64,000 bases of DNA from a virus, in the IMG/VR virus record IMGVR_UViG_3300023179_000038, positions 46,678 to 110,677 of that record; one strand, 5' to 3'. Position 1 is the first letter of the stretch. Each line of letters begins with the position of its first letter. A program made the translations under genes and the position numbers. Shown piece by piece: positions 25,463-34,854 of the stretch. The notes under the pieces are model-generated. The model worked only from the letters and a program-made list of their open reading frames with translations, did no database searches and was not told where the DNA came from.

Positions 25463-26593
25463 CTATGCATCTGATGCAGCGTCTGCCCACGCAATTGCGT
25501 CTTCTTCTTCCCATTGAATACCAAAGCGGACGAATACTGTGTATTCAATTGTGTCCTTCTTTGCTACGTATTCACGGTTAACAACGATATCACGTTGGAA
25601 GCCCCATACACGGTTCTGTGGGAATGTCAAATCGACATATCCTGCAGGGTAATAAGGAACTTCTTGCACATCAATTCCTAGAACACGAGTTGTACGTGCT
25701 CCACCAAATGTCTGTGCTCCACCATCAAGATATGCTTGACGGTTAGCGGATGTACCAGCAACACGACCTGCGAATGCTTCAGCAACAGCATCTGCTAAAG
25801 TACCGTTATTTTTTACGATACCTGCAAATGCATCTGTACCTGCATAAAACTTAAGATTGTTCTTAAGTGCACGATACTTACGTGGCATTGCTAGAATAAT
25901 GTTTTGCATTACTTCTGGAGTCCATGCATTATCAGCAACTGTTACTACTGATTCATGTGAATCTCCGCCATCTTTGTGCTTCTTTACGAAACCTGTCATG
26001 ATGGACAAGAAGTCACCTGTTGAGCCATCGCCATTAATGGCAAGGTCTTCAAGGTCGTTGGCAAATGCATTAGTCATTAGTCTAACTAAATGATCTTCTA
26101 ATGCAGCCCCCTCGACGTTGTCTTCAAGTGCTTCTGCAGATACTTCCCAATCAAGACGAATCTTCTTGGTTGTAAGTTCTACTTTTGAGAATGTAGCGCC
26201 AGTGTTTGTGTAATTTCCAACTGCTTGAGAAGCAGCACGAATAACACGCTCACCAACGTTAATCTTTTCTAATTCCATGGTGTTTGCTCTCATGGTCACA
26301 CGACGACCATCTTGAGCAAGAACAGTTGCATCCCACACGTAGTCAATAAAACGTTGTGCTTGTTCAGGACGCAAAATTCCGCTTGCTGCATCACCCGAAG
26401 GATCTACGGCATTTGGACCAGATGTAACACCAAAGTTGGCATTAGGAATGTTTCCAAGTGTATCAGCACCTGGATTTGTAACACCACCAATACCACCTGA
26501 AGCGAATGCACCTTGACCTTGGTATAGACCAGGGGCTGTTCCGCCTAGTTCGCCAGTTGTTCCTGGCTGGTTTTTCTTAATCTCTTCCGACAT
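25463..26593 (-). CDS. Major capsid protein (HK97 fold)
   Basis: 376 aa. Seen: Gly/Asn-rich N-terminal arm, then RFIDYVWDATVLAQDGRRV, a spine-helix region (LEDNVEGAALEDHLVRLMTNAFANDLEDLA), and a C-terminal FQRDIVVNREYVAKKDTIEYTVFVRFG strand set typical of HK97-fold capsids. Start set at ATG 26593, 7 bases after a near-perfect AGGAGGTGA. The longer frame from 26680 would run back into the protease gene. Follows protease and scaffold and is followed by a strong terminator. Confidence 0.93.
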   Translation of the reverse strand: MSEEIKKNQPGTTGELGGTAPGLYQGQGAFASGGIGGVTNPGADTLGNIPNANFGVTSGPNAVDPSGDAASGILRPEQAQRFIDYVWDATVLAQDGRRVTMRANTMELEKINVGERVIRAASQAVGNYTNTGATFSKVELTTKKIRLDWEVSAEALEDNVEGAALEDHLVRLMTNAFANDLEDLAINGDGSTGDFLSIMTGFVKKHKDGGDSHESVVTVADNAWTPEVMQNIILAMPRKYRALKNNLKFYAGTDAFAGIVKNNGTLADAVAEAFAGRVAGTSANRQAYLDGGAQTFGGARTTRVLGIDVQEVPYYPAGYVDLTFPQNRVWGFQRDIVVNREYVAKKDTIEYTVFVRFGIQWEEEDAIAWADAASDA

Positions 26594-26615
26594 ATTGTCA
26601 CCTCCTAGTGATTTT

Positions 26616-27206
26616 CTATCTAAATAGATCGGCTGTTTTGAGGAAACGTCCGCCCCATTGGGATTTATCAGATTTTTCAATCTGAAATTCCTGTACGATT
26701 TCGCCTAAATCGCCAGATTTTCGGAAAGCGGTATCTGCCTCTACAGCATCGACTCTCTTTCCAAATTCATTAAAACGATCATTAGTTGCAGCAATATCTT
26801 TGGCGACTGCATCTAAAGAACTCTTTACTTCTGCTGTATCAACTTTTGTAGACTTAAGTATTTCTACTTCTGCCTGCAAAGATTTAACAGTTTCAACTAA
26901 ATCGCTAAAGGCTGATGTAATTGTGTTTTTGATTTCTGCAACTGTATCAACAATTGAGTCATCTGACTTAGATACTTCTGCTGCAGCCTCTGCTGGCAGT
27001 GCGTCAACTGTTTCTTCAGTTTTAGCAACTTGATCATTTGATTGAACAGTCTCTTCAGATTTTTCAACAACTTCTTCAGTTGTTACAACATCTTCAGACT
27101 TTTCAACAATATCAGTAACAGCAGTATCAACTACAGTGATTGCCTCTGGAGCGATCTCTTCTGACTTACTAACTTCGGTATTTTCAACCTTATTATTTTT
27201 TGTCAT
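26616..27206 (-). CDS. Nested in-frame scaffold protein (internal start)
   Basis: 196 aa, same frame and stop as the protease gene. The internal ATG (codon 251) is preceded by the best Shine-Dalgarno of the region, AGGAGG at 27215-27220 with 8-base spacing. Sequence seen: acidic linker then heptad-like helices (DLVETVKSLQAEVEILKS). Known parallel: lambda C and Nu3, where scaffold is made from an internal start within the protease gene. Independent production here is inference. Confidence 0.6.
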   Translation of the reverse strand: MTKNNKVENTEVSKSEEIAPEAITVVDTAVTDIVEKSEDVVTTEEVVEKSEETVQSNDQVAKTEETVDALPAEAAAEVSKSDDSIVDTVAEIKNTITSAFSDLVETVKSLQAEVEILKSTKVDTAEVKSSLDAVAKDIAATNDRFNEFGKRVDAVEADTAFRKSGDLGEIVQEFQIEKSDKSQWGGRFLKTADLFR

Positions 27207-27956
27207 AGGATTTTCCTCCTTAGTGGTCTTAGCATAAATGCCCTTAGCACTGTCTACTAAGAATTTGATTATATCCATTTTTTCGTTGTCTTCTTTTTCA
27301 ACGAAACCTATATTTTTCATTTTATTTCCAGTTGTTGGACTTATAAAAGATTCATCTTGTGAAATTGTAACTATGCCAGATTCTTCATCATAAAAAATAT
27401 TTTCTAAAACAACATCTTGACCTTTAATAACATCAACACCGTCAACTTTTTCTACATGCATAATATTTGCAAATTGATTTGCTGGAGAATCTACTAAAGA
27501 TAATTCTACTAAATCATAATCCTTAATAATTCTAATTGTGGAATCAGTTTTTTCATCATAGCCATCATCCCATTTGTTCATTTTTCCACCAATAGAAAAT
27601 CCAGTTAATGTTCCGTCTAAAACCTTTTCCCACGTATCCTGTGCACCCTTTGAAACATATGCAGAAACAAAAACACCAGAATAAAACTTTTTAGATTCTG
27701 GATCAAAATATTTATCTTCTTTAAAATTAACCATTTTCCCAACAGCAAGTGGTTGATGCATTTCACGAATATTTCCACGAAACTTTGAAAAAGCCTTTAT
27801 AGATGCATCTTGTGTAACTATATCTCCCTGTTTATCAATATTGTCAAGGGATGCAAAACCTGAGACAACACGTCTTTCTTTATCAACCTTCGTAAATGGA
27901 AGTGAAAGTCTTACAGAATCGCCAGAGGTAGCCCAATAGGCTTTAGATATAGTCAT
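26616..27956 (-). CDS. Prohead protease with C-terminal scaffold domain
   Basis: 446 aa. Residues about 10-165 are a capsid maturation serine protease domain (VSGFASLDNIDKQGDIV, REMHQPLAVGKM with a candidate catalytic His, and VELSLVDSPANQ with a candidate Ser). Residues 251-446 are acidic, Ser/Val/Glu-rich and then coiled coil, as in scaffolding proteins. An internal ATG at 27206 with AAGGAGGA 8 bases upstream would make the scaffold part alone. The start lies 10 bases after TATAAT. Confidence 0.85.
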   Translation of the reverse strand: MTISKAYWATSGDSVRLSLPFTKVDKERRVVSGFASLDNIDKQGDIVTQDASIKAFSKFRGNIREMHQPLAVGKMVNFKEDKYFDPESKKFYSGVFVSAYVSKGAQDTWEKVLDGTLTGFSIGGKMNKWDDGYDEKTDSTIRIIKDYDLVELSLVDSPANQFANIMHVEKVDGVDVIKGQDVVLENIFYDEESGIVTISQDESFISPTTGNKMKNIGFVEKEDNEKMDIIKFLVDSAKGIYAKTTKEENPMTKNNKVENTEVSKSEEIAPEAITVVDTAVTDIVEKSEDVVTTEEVVEKSEETVQSNDQVAKTEETVDALPAEAAAEVSKSDDSIVDTVAEIKNTITSAFSDLVETVKSLQAEVEILKSTKVDTAEVKSSLDAVAKDIAATNDRFNEFGKRVDAVEADTAFRKSGDLGEIVQEFQIEKSDKSQWGGRFLKTADLFR

Positions 27957-27995
27957 ACTACCTTATATTATAACGACCTTTTAACAACATCTCAA

Positions 27996-29564
27996 TTATT
28001 GAGACGATCTTCCTTCACCTTTAGGATTTCTACCATCTAATGTTGCTGTACTATCAGACTGATTGTTGACTCTTTCGGCATCTCTTTGACGTCCCTGATT
28101 TAATTGAACTGGAGTATCCCCGCCCGCAATCATTGGAAGTTTCAGTACTTCTCTTGCTTCATTTGGAACCATAATTTGAGTCTTTACAAATCTTTCAAGA
28201 ATCTGAGATTGAGCAATTTCATCTGTTAGGGTTAATTCATTAAACTTTAACTCTAAAATATCTGTCTTTTCTCTTATTATTTTATTTATTATTTTTTCAA
28301 GTTGTCTTTGTGCTGGTCGTGCAACCTGCTCTTTAAATGTACGATCTTGGGCAAGCGCTGATGCGATTGCAGAAGAATCTCCTCCACCAATCTTTGAAAG
28401 AGGAACCTGATGTGCAATTAATATGTCATCACGATTTTGTTTTCTATATCTCTCAAAAGAGCCTTCCTGAACCCCCGTTTCAATTGGATCCATCTTAAAT
28501 TCAACTTTGTTAGAATCGCTATCCCCTGGAAGAGGTATATAAAGAGTTCTGTGAGATTGCCCCTTTAGCCCTGTTTGTAAAAATCTAAACATTTTGTCTT
28601 CTGCATCTGAAGAAAGTTTTGCACCTTTTAAAGTGACTACATAACGTGGAACAGCCTTGTTAGAAAAATAATCTATGTTGTATTGTGATGCTAACTGATC
28701 ACCTTGCAAAGAAGTGATTGCAGACATGATATCTGGAACTCCATAGAAAGTGTTTAATGGAGAATATTGTTTAAAATGAATAATTTCATTTGGTCTGGTG
28801 TCTGATGTTATTGGGTTTGCGTTTTTTGCTGCAAAATTTCTAAAATAAACTACTTTATTTCCAATAATCTGTAAATATCCATCACGCAACCTACGAATAC
28901 GAATCGTTGTTGCTGGGATATGTCCTATGTAACCTATGTCTCCTGCTGTAGTTCTACCAATTTCAAGGTATCCATTGCCAATTGCCTGAACATCAGTAAA
29001 AACCTTTTCCATGGTTGTTGTAAAAGAGTCATCATCATTTAGTGATTCTAACCAATCACGTAATTCTATTTTTGCTCTTTCAATTCTATTACGTGCACGA
29101 CCAACTGAATCTTTGTCTGGAGAAGACTCTAACTTAAGCATTGTTCTTGGAGATATTTCAAAACTATAACCTAGACCAACAATGTTCTCTACTTTGGCAT
29201 CTATTGCTGCATGATTAGCAAATGATGTGTCATAATAATTAGCAAGTTCATAAACATTCCATGGTGGAGTTATGACATCAAACATTCCATAACCATTTCT
29301 ATAAACAGTTCCTGGATTTATTTCCTTTGATTGTGCGCCATTTATTCCAATTTGATTGCTGCGAGCACTATCCAAATACGATGCTGTTGGCTCAACAGAC
29401 TTGTTTATTCTGTTTGTCCTTCTTTTAAAATTATTATCTAATCCAGAAAAATTTTTTAAAACATCCCAATTTTGATTAAACGGATCAGATTTTTTAAAAA
29501 TATCATCTTGTTTAACTAAATCATCTATTTTTGCACCAATTATATATTCATTATCATCTGACAT
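27996..29564 (-). CDS. Portal protein
   Basis: 522 aa. Portal signatures: EIIHFKQYSPLNTFYGVPDI, GDQLASQYNIDYFSNKAVPRYVV, and the wing/stem region that follows, with a helical crown (LEKIINKIIREKTDILELKF). Forms the dodecameric DNA gate. Start overlaps the stop of the upstream gene by one base and the gene lies directly upstream of protease, the usual order. Confidence 0.92.
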   Translation of the reverse strand: MSDDNEYIIGAKIDDLVKQDDIFKKSDPFNQNWDVLKNFSGLDNNFKRRTNRINKSVEPTASYLDSARSNQIGINGAQSKEINPGTVYRNGYGMFDVITPPWNVYELANYYDTSFANHAAIDAKVENIVGLGYSFEISPRTMLKLESSPDKDSVGRARNRIERAKIELRDWLESLNDDDSFTTTMEKVFTDVQAIGNGYLEIGRTTAGDIGYIGHIPATTIRIRRLRDGYLQIIGNKVVYFRNFAAKNANPITSDTRPNEIIHFKQYSPLNTFYGVPDIMSAITSLQGDQLASQYNIDYFSNKAVPRYVVTLKGAKLSSDAEDKMFRFLQTGLKGQSHRTLYIPLPGDSDSNKVEFKMDPIETGVQEGSFERYRKQNRDDILIAHQVPLSKIGGGDSSAIASALAQDRTFKEQVARPAQRQLEKIINKIIREKTDILELKFNELTLTDEIAQSQILERFVKTQIMVPNEAREVLKLPMIAGGDTPVQLNQGRQRDAERVNNQSDSTATLDGRNPKGEGRSSQ

Positions 29565-29941
29565 TAGTCTTGTGCTCCATATTTTTTAATTGTTTGTTGT
29601 GCAGCATGAACAGCACCAAGATCGTTTAAGTTTGGAATTAATCCAGACTTCATTCGATCAACTTGCTCGCTATACTCTTCATCTGTTACACGAGATAGTC
29701 CAGCAAAAAAATATGCCTCTCCGTCTGGCTCTCCATAGTGGGCTGCTGCTTGTTTTAATTCAGAAATCTTCAAAATATCACCCTTCATTGAGGGAATGTT
29801 TAGTATATTTCCTTCTCCGTCAGTAAACCACTTTCCATTTGATTTTTTCCAAACATATATTCCCCAGTCATAATTTTTTTCAACTAAAGATACTTTGGTT
29901 TCACCTATTTGACCAGGCATGCGAAATTTTTTATTTTTCAT
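29564..29941 (-). CDS. Hypothetical protein upstream of portal
   Basis: 125 aa from ATG 29941, chosen because TGG-TATACT ends 7 bases upstream; an earlier ATG at 29947 lies only one base from that box and would not be transcribed from it. Residues about 20-75 look like a compact beta domain (WGIYVWKKSNGKWFTDGEGN), then helices. Lies where a terminase gene often is, but shows no ATPase motif. Confidence 0.7.
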   Translation of the reverse strand: MKNKKFRMPGQIGETKVSLVEKNYDWGIYVWKKSNGKWFTDGEGNILNIPSMKGDILKISELKQAAAHYGEPDGEAYFFAGLSRVTDEEYSEQVDRMKSGLIPNLNDLGAVHAAQQTIKKYGAQD

Positions 29942-29948
29942 AACCATC

Positions 29949-29957
29949 AGTATACCA
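29949..29957 (-). promoter_or_regulatory. Extended -10 promoter TGG-TATACT, leaderless
   Basis: TATACT at 29949-29954, 7 bases before the ATG at 29941. Drives the portal/protease operon. Confidence 0.5.
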
Positions 29958-29959
29958 CA

Positions 29960-32900
29960 TCATATGGCATTTTGAACTGTTGATTGCCATAGTGCGTCGG
30001 CATATATGCGATATTCATAATTATTTAACCTAAATTGTCTTGTATCATCAATAATAAATTTATTTGTACCAACGTAACTCTTATATATATCTGATGGCTT
30101 AACCCCATAATAAGAGGTGTTGGATAAAACTAATACACCTTGCCAAACATATGCAGAATCCCAATACTGCCAATCAAACTCAATGCCACCATCACTTTTT
30201 ACTCTAAACCAAGGTCTTTCTGTAATATTTTGAACTTCTTGTAAATTTGTAGATTTATAGGTAGACACAAGATTTACTAATAAAGGACCATTTATTTTAA
30301 TAGATCCTGTGTAATTATTAAAATCTAATAAACTAGAAAAAGATATTCCAATCATAGACCACTCTTTAATGTTTATTACTGGATCTTTAACAATATTTCC
30401 ATTTAAATAAAATCCAATGCCCTGCTCTATTTGTCCAGTTTTAGTATTAACTGCATAAATTTTTGCTCTTTTGCCATTGGCATTAGAAGCAACCATAAAA
30501 AATTTAATTATTGAGTCTTTAGATTCAACTTCAAATATTTGTGTTGGTGCATATGGAAAAATATCTTCATCAAATCTAATTGCCATTTGCATTGCCATAA
30601 CCTTATAGTTAGAAGATGACTCTGGATTTATGGGAATTAAAACACCACGGTTTATTAGTGGATCAAACTGACCTCTAACTTTAATTCCAGAGTGTCTTGT
30701 TAAATATAAGTATGGGGAACTGTCTTTATAAATTGTGTAAGGATTTCTATCCTTATAATTATAATATAGACCATTCTTTATATACGGATATATCGAAGTT
30801 CCAAATTTTGTGCCAATTGCATTTGGAATAATATCATTAAATGCTTGAGAGGCTAATTGAAGTTTTTTAATTTTAATTTTATTTTTTATAATATCATTGA
30901 CCTTAAATTTTAATTGTACTACTATTGCTAACTTATTGAAATCTATATTTTTAGGTGGATATATAATCATGTCATTTACAACTTCATATTTTGTTTGCAT
31001 CCAACTAGTTCCTGGCTCAATTACTCCATTTTTAGGAGCCATCTCTGTATTAATAAAAAATGAATCTGGTGCATTTGCTCCAGACTCTAAATACTGAAAA
31101 GTAATATAAGATTTAACTAATGCGTTATCCGTATCATATCTATAATTTACCTCTGAATTATTTTTTAAATCATCATAGTTTAAGTATTCAGTAAATAAAT
31201 TATTATCTAAAGATTGATACGTTCTTAATTCTGGTGAAGAATATTTTAGTTGTAACTCATTATAGGTCCATGAACTATTGACACGATCTTCAGTAAAACT
31301 TAATGGTGATGGATAGTTAATATTAAATTGAATTAAATCTAAATCATAGTAGGAATCATTTCTTGAATCCGTAACATATTGAGCAAAATACGATAGTGGA
31401 ACATGGTCTTCCCATGTACCCTCAATATCAACAGTTAGGTAAAAGTTATTAAAATTTTTAACTGATACAAGTGTATAACTTGCAGTATGAGAAATTAAAG
31501 AATCTCCTGGAAAAGAAGATGGTGTTCCTCCATCTAAAAGAAAATCCCAAAAAGATGATGGTAGTTGAACATTTCCAGATAAATCTAACTCATCTTCAAA
31601 ATACTCGTCTCCAGCATCATGATCTATTTCTTCTGTGTAATTATTAAAAACATCTTCAAAGTTTATCGGAATTCCTGAAATTGGATTAAATAAATAAGTT
31701 ATTGGTATAAGGTTTTTACTAGAGCAAAATCCTATCTTATAAACATTTCCATCAAAAGTTTTTTGTAATTCTTTGCATCCTCCTACATACAGTTTTGCAG
31801 AAGATAAATTTCCAAAAAATGATGCAATTCTTTTTCCAAAATAATCTATAAATATAGTTTTATATATTCCGACAACAAATTTTTCATCGATAAATACTGG
31901 AACTGACTGATAAAGAGTATCTATTTGTTCAGTCAAAGAACCATTTTCCATGGTTTCATATTTTAATAAGTATGTTATTTTTCCATCTATTAATTCAATA
32001 CTAAAGTACTCTTTCGTAGAATCATTATCTATTCTCAACAAAATAGTATCATTATTAAAAGATGAAACACTAAATATTCCATAAAAAGCATCTGATGAAG
32101 TAACTAGTCCAACATCATTAAATAGTAAGTATCCCTGTGTATTTTGCCAATTTTGATTTGGCTTTAATTTAAAATATTGATGATTTGTAATTTGAAGATT
32201 TACAGAGTCTGTGTAAAAATCTTCTAAACTTTTATTATTAAAAAATACTTCTGGTAATTCATAATTTTTACTTGTCAAACAATTTTCTCTTACATCTAAA
32301 TTATCTATAGAGGCTTGAGACCAAGATCCTAAATCAGGATACATATAGTTATTTGTATAATTTGCAAAAGAATAATCAATAAAAGTAGAAGTTCCACTGT
32401 ATGAAGCATTAATATTTTCTGGAATCTCTACACCTTGACCATATACAAACCTTCTTTTTGCAACAATAGATGGTATTGGATATGAATATATAGAAATACA
32501 ATCTACTTCTATAGGAAATACATCTTCATAAGAATAAAATCCAAGCCAATCTTGTTGTTTATTTTGATAGTACGGTTCTGGAAAGGACAGAGATGTAGTC
32601 AAAAGATTTAAAGATATAACCTCATCTCCATTAATCATTAATGAAGCAATATTGTTGCTATATCTTATATGTACAAGCATTGGTCTTGCCCATTCTCCAA
32701 CATAATGAGATTCAAAACTGTTTCCAATTTTTAATAAAATAAAAGGACCTTCTACATATAATCCATCATCCGAAGCAATTGGTCCAAAAATTCTTTTCTT
32801 TGTATAAGAATCAGAATTTATTTTTAACCACATTTCTACAGTATATTCTTTAAACTTTCCAGAATTATTTAAAAATCCGTATCCAGGAAATATTAAAGAT

Positions 32901-33697
32901 GGCTTATTGTTATTTGGAGAAATTGATGTTGTGCCTGTTGATCCATAAACCATTGGAATGCCAGAATTTTTTGCAACTAAAGAATTATTTTGTATAAGAT
33001 AATATCCTGGAATATTTTCTAGACCATATGACTTTGCTTCAACTGCATAATCACAATCAACATTAATTATTTCTGGAAACAATATTTTTTCTAAACCAAG
33101 AGAAGTAGAATTAAACTCTTCTGACCATTGTCCAGCAGTTACACCATTAACATAAAATATATAATCATCTTGTGTTCCACCAGAAATATAATTAATCTTT
33201 ATAACAATTTGTATTGAACCCACTTCGGATAAAATAGGAAATGTTTCTGAAACAAAAACCCATTTTCCATAAACAGATGTTCCAAAATTTTTTATTTTTT
33301 CAACAGTATCGCCAATTGTTTCATCATAGTATCGATAACCAATCTCAATTCCAGAAATATAAGAACTATTAGAATAAAAATAAGATCCAATACAAAAGTT
33401 TTGCATATAGTCATTAAGATCTTCTAAATTAAAAACCTCATCACTAATACATACAATCTGACCAGATTCTTCTGTAAAAAGATTTCCAACTATTTTTGTT
33501 ACTGAAGAAGATGGAAATGGCTCATCTGTTATATCATCATCAGAATAAGCAGAGCCTCCGTCTATTGACCAAGAATAAATATTTCTATCATTTTCTGATA
33601 TTAAAGAAATATAGTCTATGTTATCATCTAAAGCCCAAATAGATGTGGGATGTTCAGAAAATATTTTTTCTGCATACAGGTTTGAAGGAATAGACAT
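29960..33697 (-). CDS. Giant minor tail protein with LamG/ConA-like domains
   Basis: 1245 aa. At least two jelly-roll-like regions: about 280-360 (YTVEMWLKINSDS...HIRYSNNIASLMINGDEVI) and about 1040-1170 (YKVMAMQMAIRFDEDIF...IGFYLNGNIVKDP). N-terminal start SNLYAEKIFSEHPTSIWALDD is typical of phage LamG proteins. Probably a carbohydrate-binding tail protein. Odd: it sits upstream of portal, far from the other tail-tip genes. Start lies 9 bases after TGG-TAAAAT. Confidence 0.75.
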   Translation of the reverse strand: MSIPSNLYAEKIFSEHPTSIWALDDNIDYISLISENDRNIYSWSIDGGSAYSDDDITDEPFPSSSVTKIVGNLFTEESGQIVCISDEVFNLEDLNDYMQNFCIGSYFYSNSSYISGIEIGYRYYDETIGDTVEKIKNFGTSVYGKWVFVSETFPILSEVGSIQIVIKINYISGGTQDDYIFYVNGVTAGQWSEEFNSTSLGLEKILFPEIINVDCDYAVEAKSYGLENIPGYYLIQNNSLVAKNSGIPMVYGSTGTTSISPNNNKPSLIFPGYGFLNNSGKFKEYTVEMWLKINSDSYTKKRIFGPIASDDGLYVEGPFILLKIGNSFESHYVGEWARPMLVHIRYSNNIASLMINGDEVISLNLLTTSLSFPEPYYQNKQQDWLGFYSYEDVFPIEVDCISIYSYPIPSIVAKRRFVYGQGVEIPENINASYSGTSTFIDYSFANYTNNYMYPDLGSWSQASIDNLDVRENCLTSKNYELPEVFFNNKSLEDFYTDSVNLQITNHQYFKLKPNQNWQNTQGYLLFNDVGLVTSSDAFYGIFSVSSFNNDTILLRIDNDSTKEYFSIELIDGKITYLLKYETMENGSLTEQIDTLYQSVPVFIDEKFVVGIYKTIFIDYFGKRIASFFGNLSSAKLYVGGCKELQKTFDGNVYKIGFCSSKNLIPITYLFNPISGIPINFEDVFNNYTEEIDHDAGDEYFEDELDLSGNVQLPSSFWDFLLDGGTPSSFPGDSLISHTASYTLVSVKNFNNFYLTVDIEGTWEDHVPLSYFAQYVTDSRNDSYYDLDLIQFNINYPSPLSFTEDRVNSSWTYNELQLKYSSPELRTYQSLDNNLFTEYLNYDDLKNNSEVNYRYDTDNALVKSYITFQYLESGANAPDSFFINTEMAPKNGVIEPGTSWMQTKYEVVNDMIIYPPKNIDFNKLAIVVQLKFKVNDIIKNKIKIKKLQLASQAFNDIIPNAIGTKFGTSIYPYIKNGLYYNYKDRNPYTIYKDSSPYLYLTRHSGIKVRGQFDPLINRGVLIPINPESSSNYKVMAMQMAIRFDEDIFPYAPTQIFEVESKDSIIKFFMVASNANGKRAKIYAVNTKTGQIEQGIGFYLNGNIVKDPVINIKEWSMIGISFSSLLDFNNYTGSIKINGPLLVNLVSTYKSTNLQEVQNITERPWFRVKSDGGIEFDWQYWDSAYVWQGVLVLSNTSYYGVKPSDIYKSYVGTNKFIIDDTRQFRLNNYEYRIYADALWQSTVQNAI

Positions 33698-33706
33698 TAT
33701 GAGTCT

Positions 33707-33715
33707 ATTTTACCA
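33707..33715 (-). promoter_or_regulatory. Extended -10 promoter TGG-TAAAAT, leaderless
   Basis: TAAAAT on the minus strand at 33707-33712, 9 bases before the ATG at 33697; no Shine-Dalgarno. Confidence 0.45.
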
Positions 33716-33733
33716 CAAAGGACTGTTTATTTT

Positions 33734-34228
33734 TTAATTTTTTGGAATCCACAACTTTTCGTTACCTTTATTGTGATACCTTGCCATAACAAACAGTAGG
33801 TCCGAAAGCCTGTTTAAGTATTTTGCAATATTTATGTTTAATCCTTCAACTTTCCAAACCTCACGCTCTGCCCTTCTCACAATAGTTCTTGCGTTATGTA
33901 AGGGACCTGTAGGTAAAACAAAAGAATGAAGCGGCTCTAGGTACTCGTTATAATCATCAATTATATTTTCTAAATGAGTGATTCTTTCTTCTGATATTGT
34001 TATGGTTGGAGCACCAGAAAGTTCTGCACCAAGATCAAATAAATCACTTTGGATTCTGTCTATGATGTCATTATGATATTCCGTCGCCATTCCAATAGCG
34101 GAGTTGGCTTCATCTACTGCACCTATTGCTTCAATTAAAGAACTGCTTTTGTCTATTCTTTCATTTGTAGCGGTAGAGGTTTTTCCATCATCGCCAGTCT
34201 TTGTATAAATACGAGTTAAGTGAACCAT
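33734..34228 (-). CDS. PduO-type cob(I)alamin adenosyltransferase
   Basis: 164 aa. Family signatures all present: IYTKTGDDGKT (ATP-binding N-terminal loop, residues 7-17), AIGAVDEANSAIG, SFVLPTG, ARTIVRRAERE and YLNRLSDLLFVMAR. Reaction: transfer of the adenosyl group of ATP to cob(I)alamin, making the coenzyme needed by class II ribonucleotide reductase, whose gene is three genes upstream in the same operon. ATG overlaps the TAA of the small membrane gene (TAATG). Confidence 0.95.
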   Translation of the reverse strand: MVHLTRIYTKTGDDGKTSTATNERIDKSSSLIEAIGAVDEANSAIGMATEYHNDIIDRIQSDLFDLGAELSGAPTITISEERITHLENIIDDYNEYLEPLHSFVLPTGPLHNARTIVRRAEREVWKVEGLNINIAKYLNRLSDLLFVMARYHNKGNEKLWIPKN

Positions 34229-34392
34229 TAGTGCCCTGTCAAAGAACGCCAGATATCAACTGTAATGCTGTTGGCTATATAAAGTCCAACCAAATTTATA
34301 ACCAATTGAAATGCGTACTCAATTTTAGTAGGTTTCTTTTTTTGTAACGGAAAATCTATAACATTATATAATTCTTTATAGGCTAATCTCAT
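34228..34392 (-). CDS. Small membrane protein of the cobalamin operon
   Basis: 54 aa (begins MRLAYKELYNVIDF). One hydrophobic segment about residues 27-45 (YAFQLVINLVGLYIANSIT). ATGA overlap with the DUF4430 gene upstream and TAATG overlap with the adenosyltransferase gene downstream, so it is locked into the same translation unit. Function unknown; a link to membrane uptake of cobalamin is a guess from context. Confidence 0.7.
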   Translation of the reverse strand: MRLAYKELYNVIDFPLQKKKPTKIEYAFQLVINLVGLYIANSITVDIWRSLTGH

Positions 34393-34844
34393 GGAAATAT
34401 TAACTCTCCTTTAGGACCAGTCCAAACCAATCCAACTGAGTCTCCTGGATTTAAATATTGTTGATCTATGGCAAGTTGTCCCCAACCCCACTCATTGCGT
34501 GGAAATGGAATAACTTGTTTTTCTTTTATTATAATTGCCCAATACGCTTCTGCGGGTGGCATAACTTCACAAGACTCTGCCTTTTCATCTGGCAAACCAT
34601 TAACTCTACAAACTACTCCAAGTCCGTATTTTTTAGTGCCTTCTATTTCAAGGTTGGCTTGTTTTAAAACATCTAAAGCAAGAATGCTACTAGATGATTC
34701 TACACATTTTTCTAACTTTGTTTGATTATCTAAAACTCCATAATCAACATAAAGATTTATACAGTTGTTATCTGGTTTGTTTATAACAAACAGTGTTGCT
34801 CCAACTGCTATAAAAATTGCTAATGATGCTAGTATTTTTTTCAT
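34389..34844 (-). CDS. Secreted/anchored DUF4430 (transcobalamin-like C-terminal) protein
   Basis: 151 aa. N-terminal signal or anchor helix (residues 4-21), no lipobox. The rest follows the DUF4430 pattern: VDYGV, SSILALDVLKQA, VVCRVNGLP, PPAEAYWAIIIK, then NPGDSVGLVWT. Four cysteines (28, 47, 79, 92) could form two disulfides outside the membrane. Known: this fold forms the C-terminal half of transcobalamin-type B12 binders, and actinobacterial versions lie near transporter genes. Between a B12-dependent reductase and a B12 adenosyltransferase, a cobalamin-binding role is a reasonable inference. Confidence 0.75.
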   Translation of the reverse strand: MKKILASLAIFIAVGATLFVINKPDNNCINLYVDYGVLDNQTKLEKCVESSSSILALDVLKQANLEIEGTKKYGLGVVCRVNGLPDEKAESCEVMPPAEAYWAIIIKEKQVIPFPRNEWGWGQLAIDQQYLNPGDSVGLVWTGPKGELIFP

Positions 34845-34854
34845 TTTATCCCAC

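Noticed and set aside
29564-29941. Terminase small subunit
   Set aside because: No helix-turn-helix or ATPase motif seen; position alone is not enough.
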